Position numbers and translations under genes: made by a program
Shown: piece by piece, positions 1 to 7,063 of the stretch
Layout of the letters: the number at the start of each line of letters is the position of its first letter
How positions within the stretch are numbered: the stretch's first letter is position 1
Origin: Clostridiales bacterium UBA4959
GTDB taxonomy: Bacteria; Bacillota; Clostridia; Oscillospirales; CAG-272
Length of the DNA stretch: 9,362 bases
Direction of reading: 5' to 3'
Assembly: GCA_002397345.1 (NCBI GenBank)
Contig: DHAH01000056.1
Span: 1 to 9,362, forward strand
The notes under the pieces: model-generated
The model's input: only the letters and a program-made list of their open reading frames with translations
What the model was told of the DNA's origin: nothing
Database searches by the model: none

Positions 1-827
1 AGCGCGGCGTCAAGCTTTCGGGCAACGGGTTCTGGATATACAGCGGTATCGGCGCGCGGCTCGAATGGGCGCTGCTGAATTATTTCATTGAAACGCATCT
101 TTCGAACGGGTTCGAATTGATGCTTGTCCCGCATATGCTCAGTTATGAGTGCGGGCTGACCGCGGGACAATTCCCGAAGTTCGCCGACGAGGTTTATTGG
201 CTGGAAAACGTCTGCGACGAGCGCCGCCGTTTCATGCTCCCGACCGCGGAAACCGCGCTGGTTTCCCTGCATCGTGATGAAATATTGACCGAAGCCGAAC
301 TCCCCAAAAAATATATCAGCTATACTCCCTGCTTCCGGCGCGAAGCGGGTTCATACCGCGCCGACGAGCGCGGTATGGTGCGCGGGCACCAGTTTAATAA
401 AGTCGAGATGGTGCAGTACACCACGCCTGAACAGTCTGACGCGGCTTTCGAAGAGCTGGTGACATGCGCCGAGAACCTTGTGAAGGGGTTGGGTTTTCAC
501 TTCCGTACGGTGAAGCTTGCCGCGGAGGACTGCTCTGCGTCGATGGCGCGGACGTATGACATCGAGATCCACATTCCTTCTATGAATGGATATAAAGAGG
601 TCAGCTCGGTTTCCAATGCGCGCGATTATCAGGCGCGGCGCGGCAACATGCGCTTCCGCCGCGAGGGAACAGGGAGCATCGAATATGTCCATACCCTCAA
701 CGGCAGCGGACTGGCGACAAGCCGTATTCTGCCCGCGATTGTCGAGCAGAACCAAAACGCCGACGGCAGTGTGACGGTACCGGAGGTATTGCGTAAATAT
801 TTGGGTATCGATGTGATAAAGAAATAA
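1..827 (+). CDS. serS: Seryl-tRNA synthetase, C-terminal catalytic part (5' end outside window)
   Basis: Class II aminoacyl-tRNA synthetase that charges tRNA-Ser with serine in the cytoplasm. The reading frame is open from base 3 and yields 274 residues, so the N-terminal coiled-coil tRNA-binding arm and the start of the catalytic core lie outside the window. Visible core signatures are GARLEW (motif 1 region), TAGQFPKF (counterpart of TGQLPKF), PTAET in the serine/ATP pocket region, motif 2 FRREAGS (from base 333) followed by RGHQFNKVEM, the SSVSN-x-x-DYQARR segment, and motif 3 NGSGLATSR (from base 699) with its invariant arginine. Most bacterial SerRS have AGSAGRDTRGLIRQHQF where this protein has AGSYRADERGMVRGHQF, so it is a divergent subtype and could be a second copy. 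It ends at TAA 825-827. Family assignment is firm; the subtype remark is from memory of the family. Confidence 0.95.
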   Translation, partial: RGVKLSGNGFWIYSGIGARLEWALLNYFIETHLSNGFELMLVPHMLSYECGLTAGQFPKFADEVYWLENVCDERRRFMLPTAETALVSLHRDEILTEAELPKKYISYTPCFRREAGSYRADERGMVRGHQFNKVEMVQYTTPEQSDAAFEELVTCAENLVKGLGFHFRTVKLAAEDCSASMARTYDIEIHIPSMNGYKEVSSVSNARDYQARRGNMRFRREGTGSIEYVHTLNGSGLATSRILPAIVEQNQNADGSVTVPEVLRKYLGIDVIKK

Positions 828-834
828 TGTTGCG

Positions 835-872
835 GCGCGTGCCCGCCTGACAGACTTGCTTGACGGCAGCGC
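835..872 (+). other. GC-rich hairpin downstream of serS
   Basis: GCGC-g-TGCC (835-843, G839 bulged) can pair with GGCAGCGC (865-872) to make an 8-bp GC-rich stem with a 21-base loop. It starts 8 bases after the serS stop. The downstream sequence (GGCTGTAAATT) has no proper T-run, so it is a weak terminator candidate at best. It resembles in sequence the hairpin after the next gene (1470-1512). Confidence 0.35.
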
Positions 873-898
873 GGCTGTAAATTCCTGAAAGGAATCAT

Positions 899-924
899 GG
901 ACAAATTGCGATCGCGGTTTGTCC
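899..924 (+). other. Inverted repeat just upstream of the small membrane-protein gene
   Basis: GGACAAA (899-905) pairs perfectly with TTTGTCC (918-924). The stem continues through two G-U pairs and two G-C pairs to a GATC loop, about 11 pairs in all. No T-run follows, so it is not a standard terminator. It ends 12 bases before ATG 937. It could be an operator or an mRNA structure controlling translation of the next gene; the sequence alone does not decide. Confidence 0.4.
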
Positions 925-936
925 TGAAATGAAAGA

Positions 937-1464
937 ATGAATTTAACCGAGATTTTGACAGGTACGGATATGACGCTCGAGCTCGTCATATGGTCGATGT
1001 TCGCCGGTATAGTCGCCGCGTCTTTTATCGCCGTCTATAACAGGCGCGTGACAGGCAAAATCGTGCGGCTGCTCTACGCGAAGGAGGCGCACAGTCCGTC
1101 CGCTTCTCTGACGCTTGGCGAGCTGGGATTGTCGCGTAATCTGTTTGTGCGCTTTTCGCTGCGTAAAAACGGAATGCTGCGCAAGGTTGTTTATGATTTC
1201 GACCCTTTTGCGGGAAATTTCAAGCTCAGGGCAATCAATCCGAGAAACCGGAAACGGGATCTTGACCGTATGCGATTTTATGTCCCGCCGGAAGTAAACG
1301 AACGCGCAGAGACGATGTATTTGAAGGAAGGCACCACGATATTAACCGCGATTTTGTCTGTGGCGCTTTTTCTGGCGATCGCGTTGTTTTGTCTGGCGGT
1401 TATACCCTGGTTGCGGAGACTGCTTGATAATTTTATACTCATTATAAAAGAGAATTTCCGTTAA
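937..1464 (+). CDS. Small two-helix membrane protein of unknown function
   Basis: I do not recognise this 175-residue protein. Two hydrophobic segments are visible, at about residues 16-35 (IWSMFAGIVAASFIAVY) and 134-158 (ILTAILSVALFLAIALF). Between them is a basic soluble stretch of about 98 residues (NRRVTGKIVR, NPRNRKRDLDRMRF). By the positive-inside rule this middle part should face the cytoplasm, with both ends outside. No catalytic motif is seen. The start is uncertain: ATG 937 has no good ribosome binding site, and the in-frame ATG 970 (residue 12) is no better placed. An 11-codon reading frame with its own GAAAGGA site ends 4 bases before ATG 937, so translational coupling is possible. 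The gene lies alone between two hairpins and may be its own unit or follow serS. Confidence 0.75.
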   Translation: MNLTEILTGTDMTLELVIWSMFAGIVAASFIAVYNRRVTGKIVRLLYAKEAHSPSASLTLGELGLSRNLFVRFSLRKNGMLRKVVYDFDPFAGNFKLRAINPRNRKRDLDRMRFYVPPEVNERAETMYLKEGTTILTAILSVALFLAIALFCLAVIPWLRRLLDNFILIIKENFR

Positions 1465-1469
1465 TGTAG

Positions 1470-1517
1470 GGTGCGCCGCTCTTCGTCAAGTTCGCTTGCC
1501 GGTGGCGCAGCCGTTTA
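1470..1517 (+). terminator. Hairpin, possible terminator after the small membrane-protein gene
   Basis: GTGCGCC (1471-1477, with G1470) pairs with GGCGCA (1504-1509) and CC (1511-1512), leaving G1510 bulged. The loop holds a second small stem, CAAG (1487-1490) and CTTG (1495-1498), closed by a TTCG tetraloop, a very stable loop type. GTTTAAAT follows, so the T-run is short. It could be a weak intrinsic terminator or another folded RNA element. It begins 5 bases after stop codon 1462-1464. Confidence 0.4.
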
Positions 1518-1521
1518 AATA

Positions 1522-1526
1522 AGGGG
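1522..1526 (+). promoter_or_regulatory. Ribosome binding site deciding the MORN-protein start
   Basis: AGGGG sits 11 bases before ATG 1538 but only 2 bases before the in-frame GTG 1529. The spacing therefore favours ATG 1538, which begins the protein MANYSEGRAP, over GTG 1529, which would add three residues. Confidence 0.6.
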
Positions 1527-1537
1527 ATGTGTTATAT

Positions 1538-2425
1538 ATGGCAAACTATTCCGAAGGACGCGCGCCCGCACGTTCCAAACGCAGGCGAATGAGTACCGCC
1601 GCGATTTTGGTGATAACGGTTATAATCGCGGTAATATGCGTTGCGGGAACATTTTTGGGCATCTACATTTCAGGTATACGATATACAAAAATCGATACCC
1701 CCGGCGGGGGTTTTGTGAAATTTTTCGGCAAGGTAGACGATTTGGGCGCGCCTTATAAGGGCAAGCTTTATTATTCCGACGGAACAACGGCGGAAATCGA
1801 CATGTCGTCAAACACCGTCACTTATTCCAACGGCGATATTTATGTCGGCGAGCTGAAAAAACTGCTCAAAGACGGCGAGGGTAAGCTCACATTCGCCACC
1901 GGCGACGTTTATGAGGGTGCCTTCAGCGGCGACGCCATCACCGGCACCGGTAAATTTTCATTCGCGGGAGGCGACACCTATGAAGGCGCTCTGATAAACG
2001 GCGTCAAAGAAGGTTACGGCACCTATATATGGGCGGATGGCTCGATGTATATAGGCGATTTTCGCGGCGATAAAAAAGAAGGCACCGGAAAATATATGTG
2101 GGCGGACGGCTCGTCATACGAGGGGCAGTACAAGGACGATCTTAAAAACGGCAGAGGCGTGTATAAATTCTCCAACGGCGATACCTATGAAGGCGATTTC
2201 GAAAGCGATGTGAGAACCGGAATCGGTAAATACACTTGGGCAAACGGCGAAATCTACGAGGGTCAATTCGCGGGCAATATGATGAACGGCACCGGTAAAT
2301 ATACCTGGCCTCAGGGCAGGGTATATGAAGGCGTATTCGAAAACGGCAAGATCGTCCGCACTGACGGCGGTGAAAACACTTCGCCCGAAACGACCGACGC
2401 GGAAACGACCGGCGCGGGATTTTAA
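1538..2425 (+). CDS. Membrane-anchored MORN-repeat protein
   Basis: This 295-residue protein has a short basic N-terminus (RSKRRR) and one strong membrane helix at about residues 19-44 (AAILVITVIIAVICVAGTF). Most of the rest is a MORN-repeat array at about 97-273. Seven full 23-residue repeats of the form GD-x-YEG-x-F...GxGKYxW and one final half repeat are visible, preceded by a degenerate YKGKLYYSDG unit. The tail (about 276-295) is acidic and threonine-rich. Repeated core phrases include TYEG, SYEGQY and TGKYTW. With basic residues ahead of the helix, the array most likely faces outside the membrane. MORN repeats are structural beta-hairpin units without intrinsic catalysis; in eukaryotes they act in membrane or scaffold contacts. 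Only 3 bp separate it from the glycosyltransferase/CsaB gene, so a cell-wall role is inferred from context. The alternative start GTG 1529 adds only three residues. Confidence 0.9.
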   Translation: MANYSEGRAPARSKRRRMSTAAILVITVIIAVICVAGTFLGIYISGIRYTKIDTPGGGFVKFFGKVDDLGAPYKGKLYYSDGTTAEIDMSSNTVTYSNGDIYVGELKKLLKDGEGKLTFATGDVYEGAFSGDAITGTGKFSFAGGDTYEGALINGVKEGYGTYIWADGSMYIGDFRGDKKEGTGKYMWADGSSYEGQYKDDLKNGRGVYKFSNGDTYEGDFESDVRTGIGKYTWANGEIYEGQFAGNMMNGTGKYTWPQGRVYEGVFENGKIVRTDGGENTSPETTDAETTGAGF

Positions 2426-2428
2426 TTC

Positions 2429-4699
2429 ATGAAAATCCTGATGACAACAATGAAGCTCGATATAGGCGGGGCGGAGACCCATATAGTCGAGCTGTGCAGC
2501 GAACTGCGCCGGCGCGGACATGAGGTGTTCGTTGCCTCCAATGGCGGCGTTTATGTGGACGAGCTGGAGCGAAACGGGATCAAACATATAAAACTTCCGC
2601 TGCATAATAAACACATTACCTCCGTAATCCACTCATATTATGGGCTGAAAAAACTGATCGCTTCGGAAAACTTTGATATTGTCCACGCGCACGCGCGCAT
2701 ACCGGCGTTTATCTGCGGCAGGCTGCGAAAAAAGTTTGGGTTCAGATTTATAACCAGCGCGCACTGGGTATTCAAAGTAAACGCCGTATGGCGCAGGATA
2801 GCCGACTGGGGCGAGCGTTCGGTTGCGGTCAGTTATGATATAAAACAATACTTAATCGAAAATTACGGCATTACCTCCGACAATATTTCGGTCACAATCA
2901 ACGGTATTGACACCGAAAAATTTTCTGCCCGAACCGATGCGGAGCCGTTTATAAATGAATTCGGGCTTAGCCGCACGGCAAAACGTATCGTCTGCGTCAG
3001 CCGTATCGACAGTGACCGCAGTTTGGCGCCTATACTGCTGTGCAAAGCCGCGCCGGAGTTGAAAAAACGCTTTTCAGAGCTTGGAATTGTGATCGTCGGC
3101 GCGGGCGACGATTATGAGCGGCTTTCATCTGCTGCCGCGGAAGCGAATGCCGCCGCCGGCAAGCCGTATATAACGTTATGCGGCGCGCGGACAGATATAA
3201 ACACCGCTATCGCGTCAGCGGACATATTTGTCGGCGTATCACGCGCCGCGCTCGAGGCGATGGCGGCGGAAAAACCCTGCGTTATCGCCGGCAACGAAGG
3301 GTATATAGGCATATTCGATGAAAGTAAGCTCGGTATTGCATTTGACACCAACTTCTGCTGCCGCGGCTGCGAGCAGACGACGACAGCGCTGCTTGTCCGT
3401 GACTTGTCGGTGCTGCTCGAATCTGATAAGGGGACGCTTTGCGGATTAGGCAGTTATAACCGCTCGGTGATTATGCAGTATTATTCGGTCAGCCGCATGG
3501 CTGACGATTATCTTGCCGCGTATGAAAAGCTAAAACCGCTTCACCCGCGTAAAAAGGGCGGGATTATTTTAAGCGGTTATTACGGCTACCGCAACAGCGG
3601 CGACGACGCGCTGCTCGGCGTTATAATAAATTCCATCCGCAAGGAATTGCCGGAGGTCGGAATAACGGCGCTGTCCAAGACCCCCGCGCTGACGGCGGGA
3701 CAATATGGCATAAACAGCGTCGGCAGATTCAATCTGCCCCATATCAACAGCCTTATGAAGTCCTCGAGCCTGTTTATCAACGGCGGCGGTACGCTGCTCA
3801 CCAATCAGACTACCTCGACGCGTTCGTTATGGTATTACGCCATGCTTATGAAGTTGGCAAAAAAGCGCGGGCTGGGCGTGATGCTGTATGCCAACGGCGT
3901 CGGTCCGGTCGAGGGGGAATTCGGGTGCAGACTTGCGCGCGAAGCGCTTGAGCGCAGCGACGTGATCAGCCTGCGCGAGGAGCTGTCGCTGGACGAGCTG
4001 CAAAAGCTGGGCGTTGAAAACGAAAACATCGCTGTCACAGCCGATCCGGCGTTTATGCTGACACCCTGCGACGAGCAGTGGCTTAAATATATCCTTAAAC
4101 GCGAAGGATTTAATCCCGACGAAAAATATATATGTTTCGCGCCGCGCCGCTACGCGGGAATGAAACCCGGTTTTGAAGATGAAATTTTGACAGCCTGCGT
4201 TGAATTGCGCGCGCGGTATGGGCTGGTGCCCGTATTCCTCGCCATGCAGCGTCCGAATGATGTGGCGATGTGTAAACGGCTCGCGGATAAGACCGCGGGA
4301 CTGTGCCCGTCAGAGTTGACGGCGTCGGAATCTATCGGTTTGATGTCAGTCTGTCAGATGACTGTCGGAATGCGTTTGCACTCGCTGATATATTCGGCTG
4401 TCGCAGGAACGCCGGTGATCCCGGTTTCCTACGACGTTAAAGTTGACGCGCTTGCGGACAGCTTAAACGCGGCATCGGGCGCGCAGTGTAAAATCCTGCA
4501 CGCCGGTGAATTATCCGCTGATGAACTTATCGCGCAGGTGGGCGAAATCATGTCCGACCGCGACGCCAAAGCGGCGCAAATAACTGCCGCAGCCACGGTA
4601 TTGGCGGAAAAGACGCGTGAGAATGCCAAACTGGTAAAAAAACTGATGTGGGAGAAAGGACAAATTGCTGACGCATTTAGCCCTGAAACGCTGAAATGA
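2429..4699 (+). CDS. csaB: Fusion of a GT4-like glycosyltransferase and CsaB-type polysaccharide pyruvyl transferase
   Basis: This 756-residue protein has two enzyme halves. Residues 1 to about 370 look like a GT-B glycosyltransferase of family GT4: the N-terminal GGAETH motif, the VHAHARIPAF segment, and ALEAMAAEKPCVIAGNEGY in the nucleotide-sugar region. The usual first Glu of the E-x7-E motif is V268; the second, E276, is kept. A CCRGC cysteine cluster lies at 310-314. Residues about 378-725 match polysaccharide pyruvyl transferase of the CsaB type: GYYGYRNSGDDALLG (383 on), FINGGGTLL, YANGVGPVEG and GMRLHSLIYSAVAGTPVIPV with conserved H651. CsaB adds ketal-linked pyruvate to cell-wall polysaccharide, which SLH-domain surface proteins bind. 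The first half may build the same glycan; this is inference. The gene starts 3 bp after the MORN gene with only a weak ribosome binding site, and its stop overlaps the next ATG, so translation is probably coupled throughout. Confidence 0.9.
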   Translation: MKILMTTMKLDIGGAETHIVELCSELRRRGHEVFVASNGGVYVDELERNGIKHIKLPLHNKHITSVIHSYYGLKKLIASENFDIVHAHARIPAFICGRLRKKFGFRFITSAHWVFKVNAVWRRIADWGERSVAVSYDIKQYLIENYGITSDNISVTINGIDTEKFSARTDAEPFINEFGLSRTAKRIVCVSRIDSDRSLAPILLCKAAPELKKRFSELGIVIVGAGDDYERLSSAAAEANAAAGKPYITLCGARTDINTAIASADIFVGVSRAALEAMAAEKPCVIAGNEGYIGIFDESKLGIAFDTNFCCRGCEQTTTALLVRDLSVLLESDKGTLCGLGSYNRSVIMQYYSVSRMADDYLAAYEKLKPLHPRKKGGIILSGYYGYRNSGDDALLGVIINSIRKELPEVGITALSKTPALTAGQYGINSVGRFNLPHINSLMKSSSLFINGGGTLLTNQTTSTRSLWYYAMLMKLAKKRGLGVMLYANGVGPVEGEFGCRLAREALERSDVISLREELSLDELQKLGVENENIAVTADPAFMLTPCDEQWLKYILKREGFNPDEKYICFAPRRYAGMKPGFEDEILTACVELRARYGLVPVFLAMQRPNDVAMCKRLADKTAGLCPSELTASESIGLMSVCQMTVGMRLHSLIYSAVAGTPVIPVSYDVKVDALADSLNAASGAQCKILHAGELSADELIAQVGEIMSDRDAKAAQITAAATVLAEKTRENAKLVKKLMWEKGQIADAFSPETLK

Positions 4700-5550
4700 A
4701 AAAATTTATACGGGATTTTTCATCAGTACTCCTGTTTATCACCGTGTTAACCTTCGTTTCATGCGCGGCTAAACCCGAACTTGAGCCGGTGATAACACTC
4801 GGCATACCAAAAGATGAACAAATCCAAAAAACAGTGCAAATAGACGATTATATTTTCACATTATATAAAACCTATGCGTCGCTTTCCGGGTATGTGGGTT
4901 CGGATACAGATATAATCATACCCGATATGGCGGAGGGACTGCCGGTGCTTGTAATCGGAGAAAAGGCGTTTTGGGACAATGAAACGCTTAAAAACGTGAA
5001 GTTTCCCGAAAGCCTACGCACGGTAGACCGCTACGCATTCCAGAAATGCACGTCGCTTACAACGGTAGAATTTAATAAACGGCTTGAAACTATAAACGAC
5101 TACGCGTTCAATCAGACGTCGATAACAGAGCTTGATTTTCCTGTATCGCTGGCTTTAATAGGTAAATACAGCTTTTCCGAGTGTGTGGGTTTCACGCGTC
5201 TGACAATCCCGCCACGTGTTGAAAGCGTCGGCAAATATGCATTCTACGGCTGTACGACGCTTGCGGAAATAACGTTCAACGAGCGGCTGGATAAGCTGCA
5301 AGACCGCGTTTTCTATAACTGCTCATCAATTACGGAGATAGAAATCCCCAAAAACATAACCGAGATAGGCGCGTATGCGTTTTCCGGTTGCAAATCGCTG
5401 CAAAAAATTATAATTCCCGCAGAGATAACAAAAATCGGAGAGGGTCAATTCCACGGTACACCGCAGGTCACGGTAATAACCCCCGATAAATCCGCGGCGG
5501 CGCTGTTCTGCCAAAAAAACGGCGTGAACTGGCGCGTGCCGACAGCATAA
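4696..5550 (+). CDS. BspA-like leucine-rich-repeat lipoprotein
   Basis: This 284-residue protein opens with a lipoprotein-type signal: MKKFIRD, a hydrophobic core at about 9-21, and FVSC with C23 as the likely lipidated cysteine. Phe at position -3 is unusual for a lipobox. Residues about 87-260 hold roughly eight BspA-type leucine-rich units (LRR_5), recognisable by the recurring AF-x-x-C-x-SL and TVEF/LTIP phrases, for example AFQKCTSL, AFYGCTTL and AFSGCKSL. The C-terminal piece (SAAALFCQKNGVNWRV) resembles the usual capping end of such arrays. Proteins of this family are surface-exposed binding or adhesion modules with no known catalysis. ATG 4696 overlaps the stop of the GT/CsaB gene by 4 bases (ATGA), a classic translational-coupling arrangement, so it is the last gene of the envelope operon. 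The binding partner is unknown. Confidence 0.9.
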   Translation: MKKFIRDFSSVLLFITVLTFVSCAAKPELEPVITLGIPKDEQIQKTVQIDDYIFTLYKTYASLSGYVGSDTDIIIPDMAEGLPVLVIGEKAFWDNETLKNVKFPESLRTVDRYAFQKCTSLTTVEFNKRLETINDYAFNQTSITELDFPVSLALIGKYSFSECVGFTRLTIPPRVESVGKYAFYGCTTLAEITFNERLDKLQDRVFYNCSSITEIEIPKNITEIGAYAFSGCKSLQKIIIPAEITKIGEGQFHGTPQVTVITPDKSAAALFCQKNGVNWRVPTA

Positions 5551-5558
5551 TATAAATA

Positions 5559-5564
5559 TATAAT
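5559..5564 (+). promoter_or_regulatory. Possible -10 box for the aspartate kinase gene
   Basis: TATAAT, a perfect housekeeping -10 match, lies in the AT-rich stretch after the LRR gene. No convincing TTGACA-like -35 is found 16-18 bases upstream, where the DNA is the GC-rich end of the coding region. In AT-rich DNA such a match can arise by chance, so this is a weak candidate. Confidence 0.25.
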
Positions 5565-5583
5565 AAAAATATTTTCAATGCAA

Positions 5584-5643
5584 GGGCGGATCGCCCCAAA
5601 TCGGCGGTGCCGGTTTGGCGGGGATATTCGCACGAAATATCCC
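5584..5643 (+). repeat. Three consecutive hairpins, REP-like intergenic palindromic element
   Basis: Three hairpins follow one another almost without gaps. The first is GGGCG (5584-5588) with CGCCC (5592-5596). The second is a 9-10 bp stem, CCAAATCGGC (5596-5605) with GCCGGTTTGG (5609-5618), including one G-U pair and a 3-base loop. The third is GGGATATT (5621-5628) with AATATCCC (5636-5643) and a 7-base loop. The third is followed by ATTTTAT and might end the upstream operon, but the T-run is poor. The dense palindromy and position just after an operon fit a dispersed REP/BIME-like repeat or an mRNA leader structure for the kinase gene. Copy number elsewhere in the genome cannot be judged here. 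Confidence 0.5.
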
Positions 5644-5653
5644 ATTTTATAAA

Positions 5654-5659
5654 CAGGAG
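5654..5659 (+). promoter_or_regulatory. Ribosome binding site deciding the aspartate kinase start
   Basis: CAGGAG lies 12 bases before GTG 5672. The spacing is a little long, but no other start codon sits nearer, and GTG 5672 puts the conserved KFGGTS motif at residue 10, as expected for the family. An in-frame TTG at 5615 would put the start inside the hairpin element and add 19 residues with no family likeness. Confidence 0.55.
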
Positions 5660-5671
5660 CATATACGAACA

Positions 5672-6994
5672 GTGTACGTTGATTCGGTAAAAGTTGTTAA
5701 ATTCGGCGGGACATCGCTTGCTGACGCCGGGCAGTTTAAAAAAGTAAAAGATATAATTTTCTCAGATGATAGCAGGAGATATGTGGTGCCTTCCGCGCCG
5801 GGCAAACGCTTTGACGGCGATGAAAAAATCACCGACCTGTTGTATACATGCTATGACGCCGCGTCAAGAGGGCAGGATATTGATAAAATATTCGGTAAAA
5901 TAACCTCGCGCTACGACGGTATAATAAGGGAGCTCGGACTGGACTTATCGCTTGATAAAGAATACGATGCTATTAAAAATGCCTTGCTCCACAAGGCAGG
6001 GCGCGATTATACAGCCAGCCGCGGAGAATATCTCGGCGGTTTAGTGCTCGCGGCTTATCTCGGCTATGACTTCATTGACGCCGCCGAGGTGATATTCTTC
6101 GGCGATAATGGCGTATTTGACAGCGAACGCACCAACGAAGCGCTGTCGGAACGGCTCGCGAAGCATAAAAACGCGGTTGTGCCCGGTTTTTACGGCTCAA
6201 TGCCGAACGATACGATTAAAACGTTTTCACGCGGCGGCTCTGATATAACGGGGTCGATATTGGCGCGCGCGGCGCAAGCCGACCTGTACGAAAACTGGAC
6301 TGATGTTTCGGGCTTTTTAATGGCTGATCCCCGAATCGTGAATAATCCGAAGGTCATTGATGTGATCACCTACAGTGAACTGCGCGAGCTTTCCTATATG
6401 GGCGCAACGGTGCTGCACGAGGACTCAATTTTCCCCGTACGTTTTGTCGGCATCCCGATAAATATAAAAAACACCAACGACCCCTCTGCGGAAGGCACGA
6501 TGATTGTGTCGCAGACCACATCGCGCACCAATCGGGTCATCACCGGTATCGCGGGCAGGAAGGGCTTTTCGGTTATAACCATAGAAAAAGACATGATGAA
6601 TGCCGAGCTGGGTTTTGGCAGGCGTGTGCTCGAGGTATTGGAAAAGAACGGCGTTTCGTTCGAACATCTGCCGTCGGGTATTGACACCATGGGCGTTGTT
6701 GTCGCGACAAGCGCTCTGACGAAATGCCGGGAAACTATTGTTAATGGCATCTGCTCTATGACGGAGCCGGAATCTGTTTATATAGAAGACGGATTGGCTC
6801 TGATTGCCATAGTCGGACGCGGTATGGTCAGCACCAAAGGTACGGCGGCACGCATATTTTCGGCGATAGCAAAAGAAAACATAAACATCCGCATGATAGA
6901 TCAGGGCTCAAGCGAGCTGAATATAATAATCGGTATCGATGACAGCGACTTCGAAGGCGCGCTGCGGGCGATATATTCTGAATTCTGCGGTTAA
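5672..6994 (+). CDS. lysC: Aspartate kinase with two C-terminal ACT domains
   Basis: Phosphorylates L-aspartate with ATP to give 4-phospho-L-aspartate, the committed step toward lysine, threonine, methionine and diaminopimelate; cytoplasmic. From GTG 5672 it is 440 residues, a normal length for the longer, monofunctional aspartokinase type common in Clostridia. The amino-acid-kinase domain shows KFGGTS (residues 10-15), RGGSDITGS (from 187) and the conserved WTDVSGFLMADPRIV segment. Two ACT domains follow, at about 290-355 (ITGIAGRKGFSVITIEKD) and about 368-440 (LALIAIVGRGM, RMIDQGSSELNIII), which in this family bind end-product amino acids for feedback inhibition. Which amino acid inhibits it cannot be read from the sequence; B. 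subtilis carries several isozymes (LysC, DapG, ThrD/YclM), so the symbol is generic. The gene stands alone, between a hairpin element and a terminator. No lysine riboswitch or T-box is visible in the 121-base leader. Confidence 0.95.
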   Translation: MYVDSVKVVKFGGTSLADAGQFKKVKDIIFSDDSRRYVVPSAPGKRFDGDEKITDLLYTCYDAASRGQDIDKIFGKITSRYDGIIRELGLDLSLDKEYDAIKNALLHKAGRDYTASRGEYLGGLVLAAYLGYDFIDAAEVIFFGDNGVFDSERTNEALSERLAKHKNAVVPGFYGSMPNDTIKTFSRGGSDITGSILARAAQADLYENWTDVSGFLMADPRIVNNPKVIDVITYSELRELSYMGATVLHEDSIFPVRFVGIPINIKNTNDPSAEGTMIVSQTTSRTNRVITGIAGRKGFSVITIEKDMMNAELGFGRRVLEVLEKNGVSFEHLPSGIDTMGVVVATSALTKCRETIVNGICSMTEPESVYIEDGLALIAIVGRGMVSTKGTAARIFSAIAKENINIRMIDQGSSELNIIIGIDDSDFEGALRAIYSEFCG

Positions 6995-7063
6995 CGTGGT
7001 ACGGGTTGTGGGGATGTGTTGGGGGAGCGTAGGACGGTTTCCTAACACTCCTGCAATGCCGGG

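Noticed and set aside
351..989. Open frame of 212 codons on the minus strand
   Set aside because: It lies opposite the serS coding frame, which has clear family motifs; its protein is Arg/His-rich with no recognisable domain and no proper ribosome binding site. It is a shadow of GC-biased codons.
1826..2355. Periodic repeats of about 69 bp that might suggest a CRISPR array or tandem satellite
   Set aside because: The period matches 23-residue MORN units in frame; there are no identical direct repeats with unique spacers.
2114..2632. Open frame of 172 codons on the minus strand
   Set aside because: It is antisense to the MORN repeats and to the start of the GT/CsaB gene; its repetitive composition mirrors the MORN array.
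5551..5671. Lysine riboswitch or T-box upstream of aspartate kinase
   Set aside because: The 121-base leader is too short for a lysine riboswitch, and no T-box sequence or specifier stem was seen; it is filled by the three hairpins.
6394..6750. Open frame of 118 codons on the minus strand
   Set aside because: It is antisense to the ACT-domain region of aspartate kinase and shows no protein family features.
7015..7055. Imperfect stem GTGTTGGG with CCTAACAC as a terminator of aspartate kinase
   Set aside because: It has a long loop and no T-run after it; the hairpin at 7095-7127 is a much better terminator.
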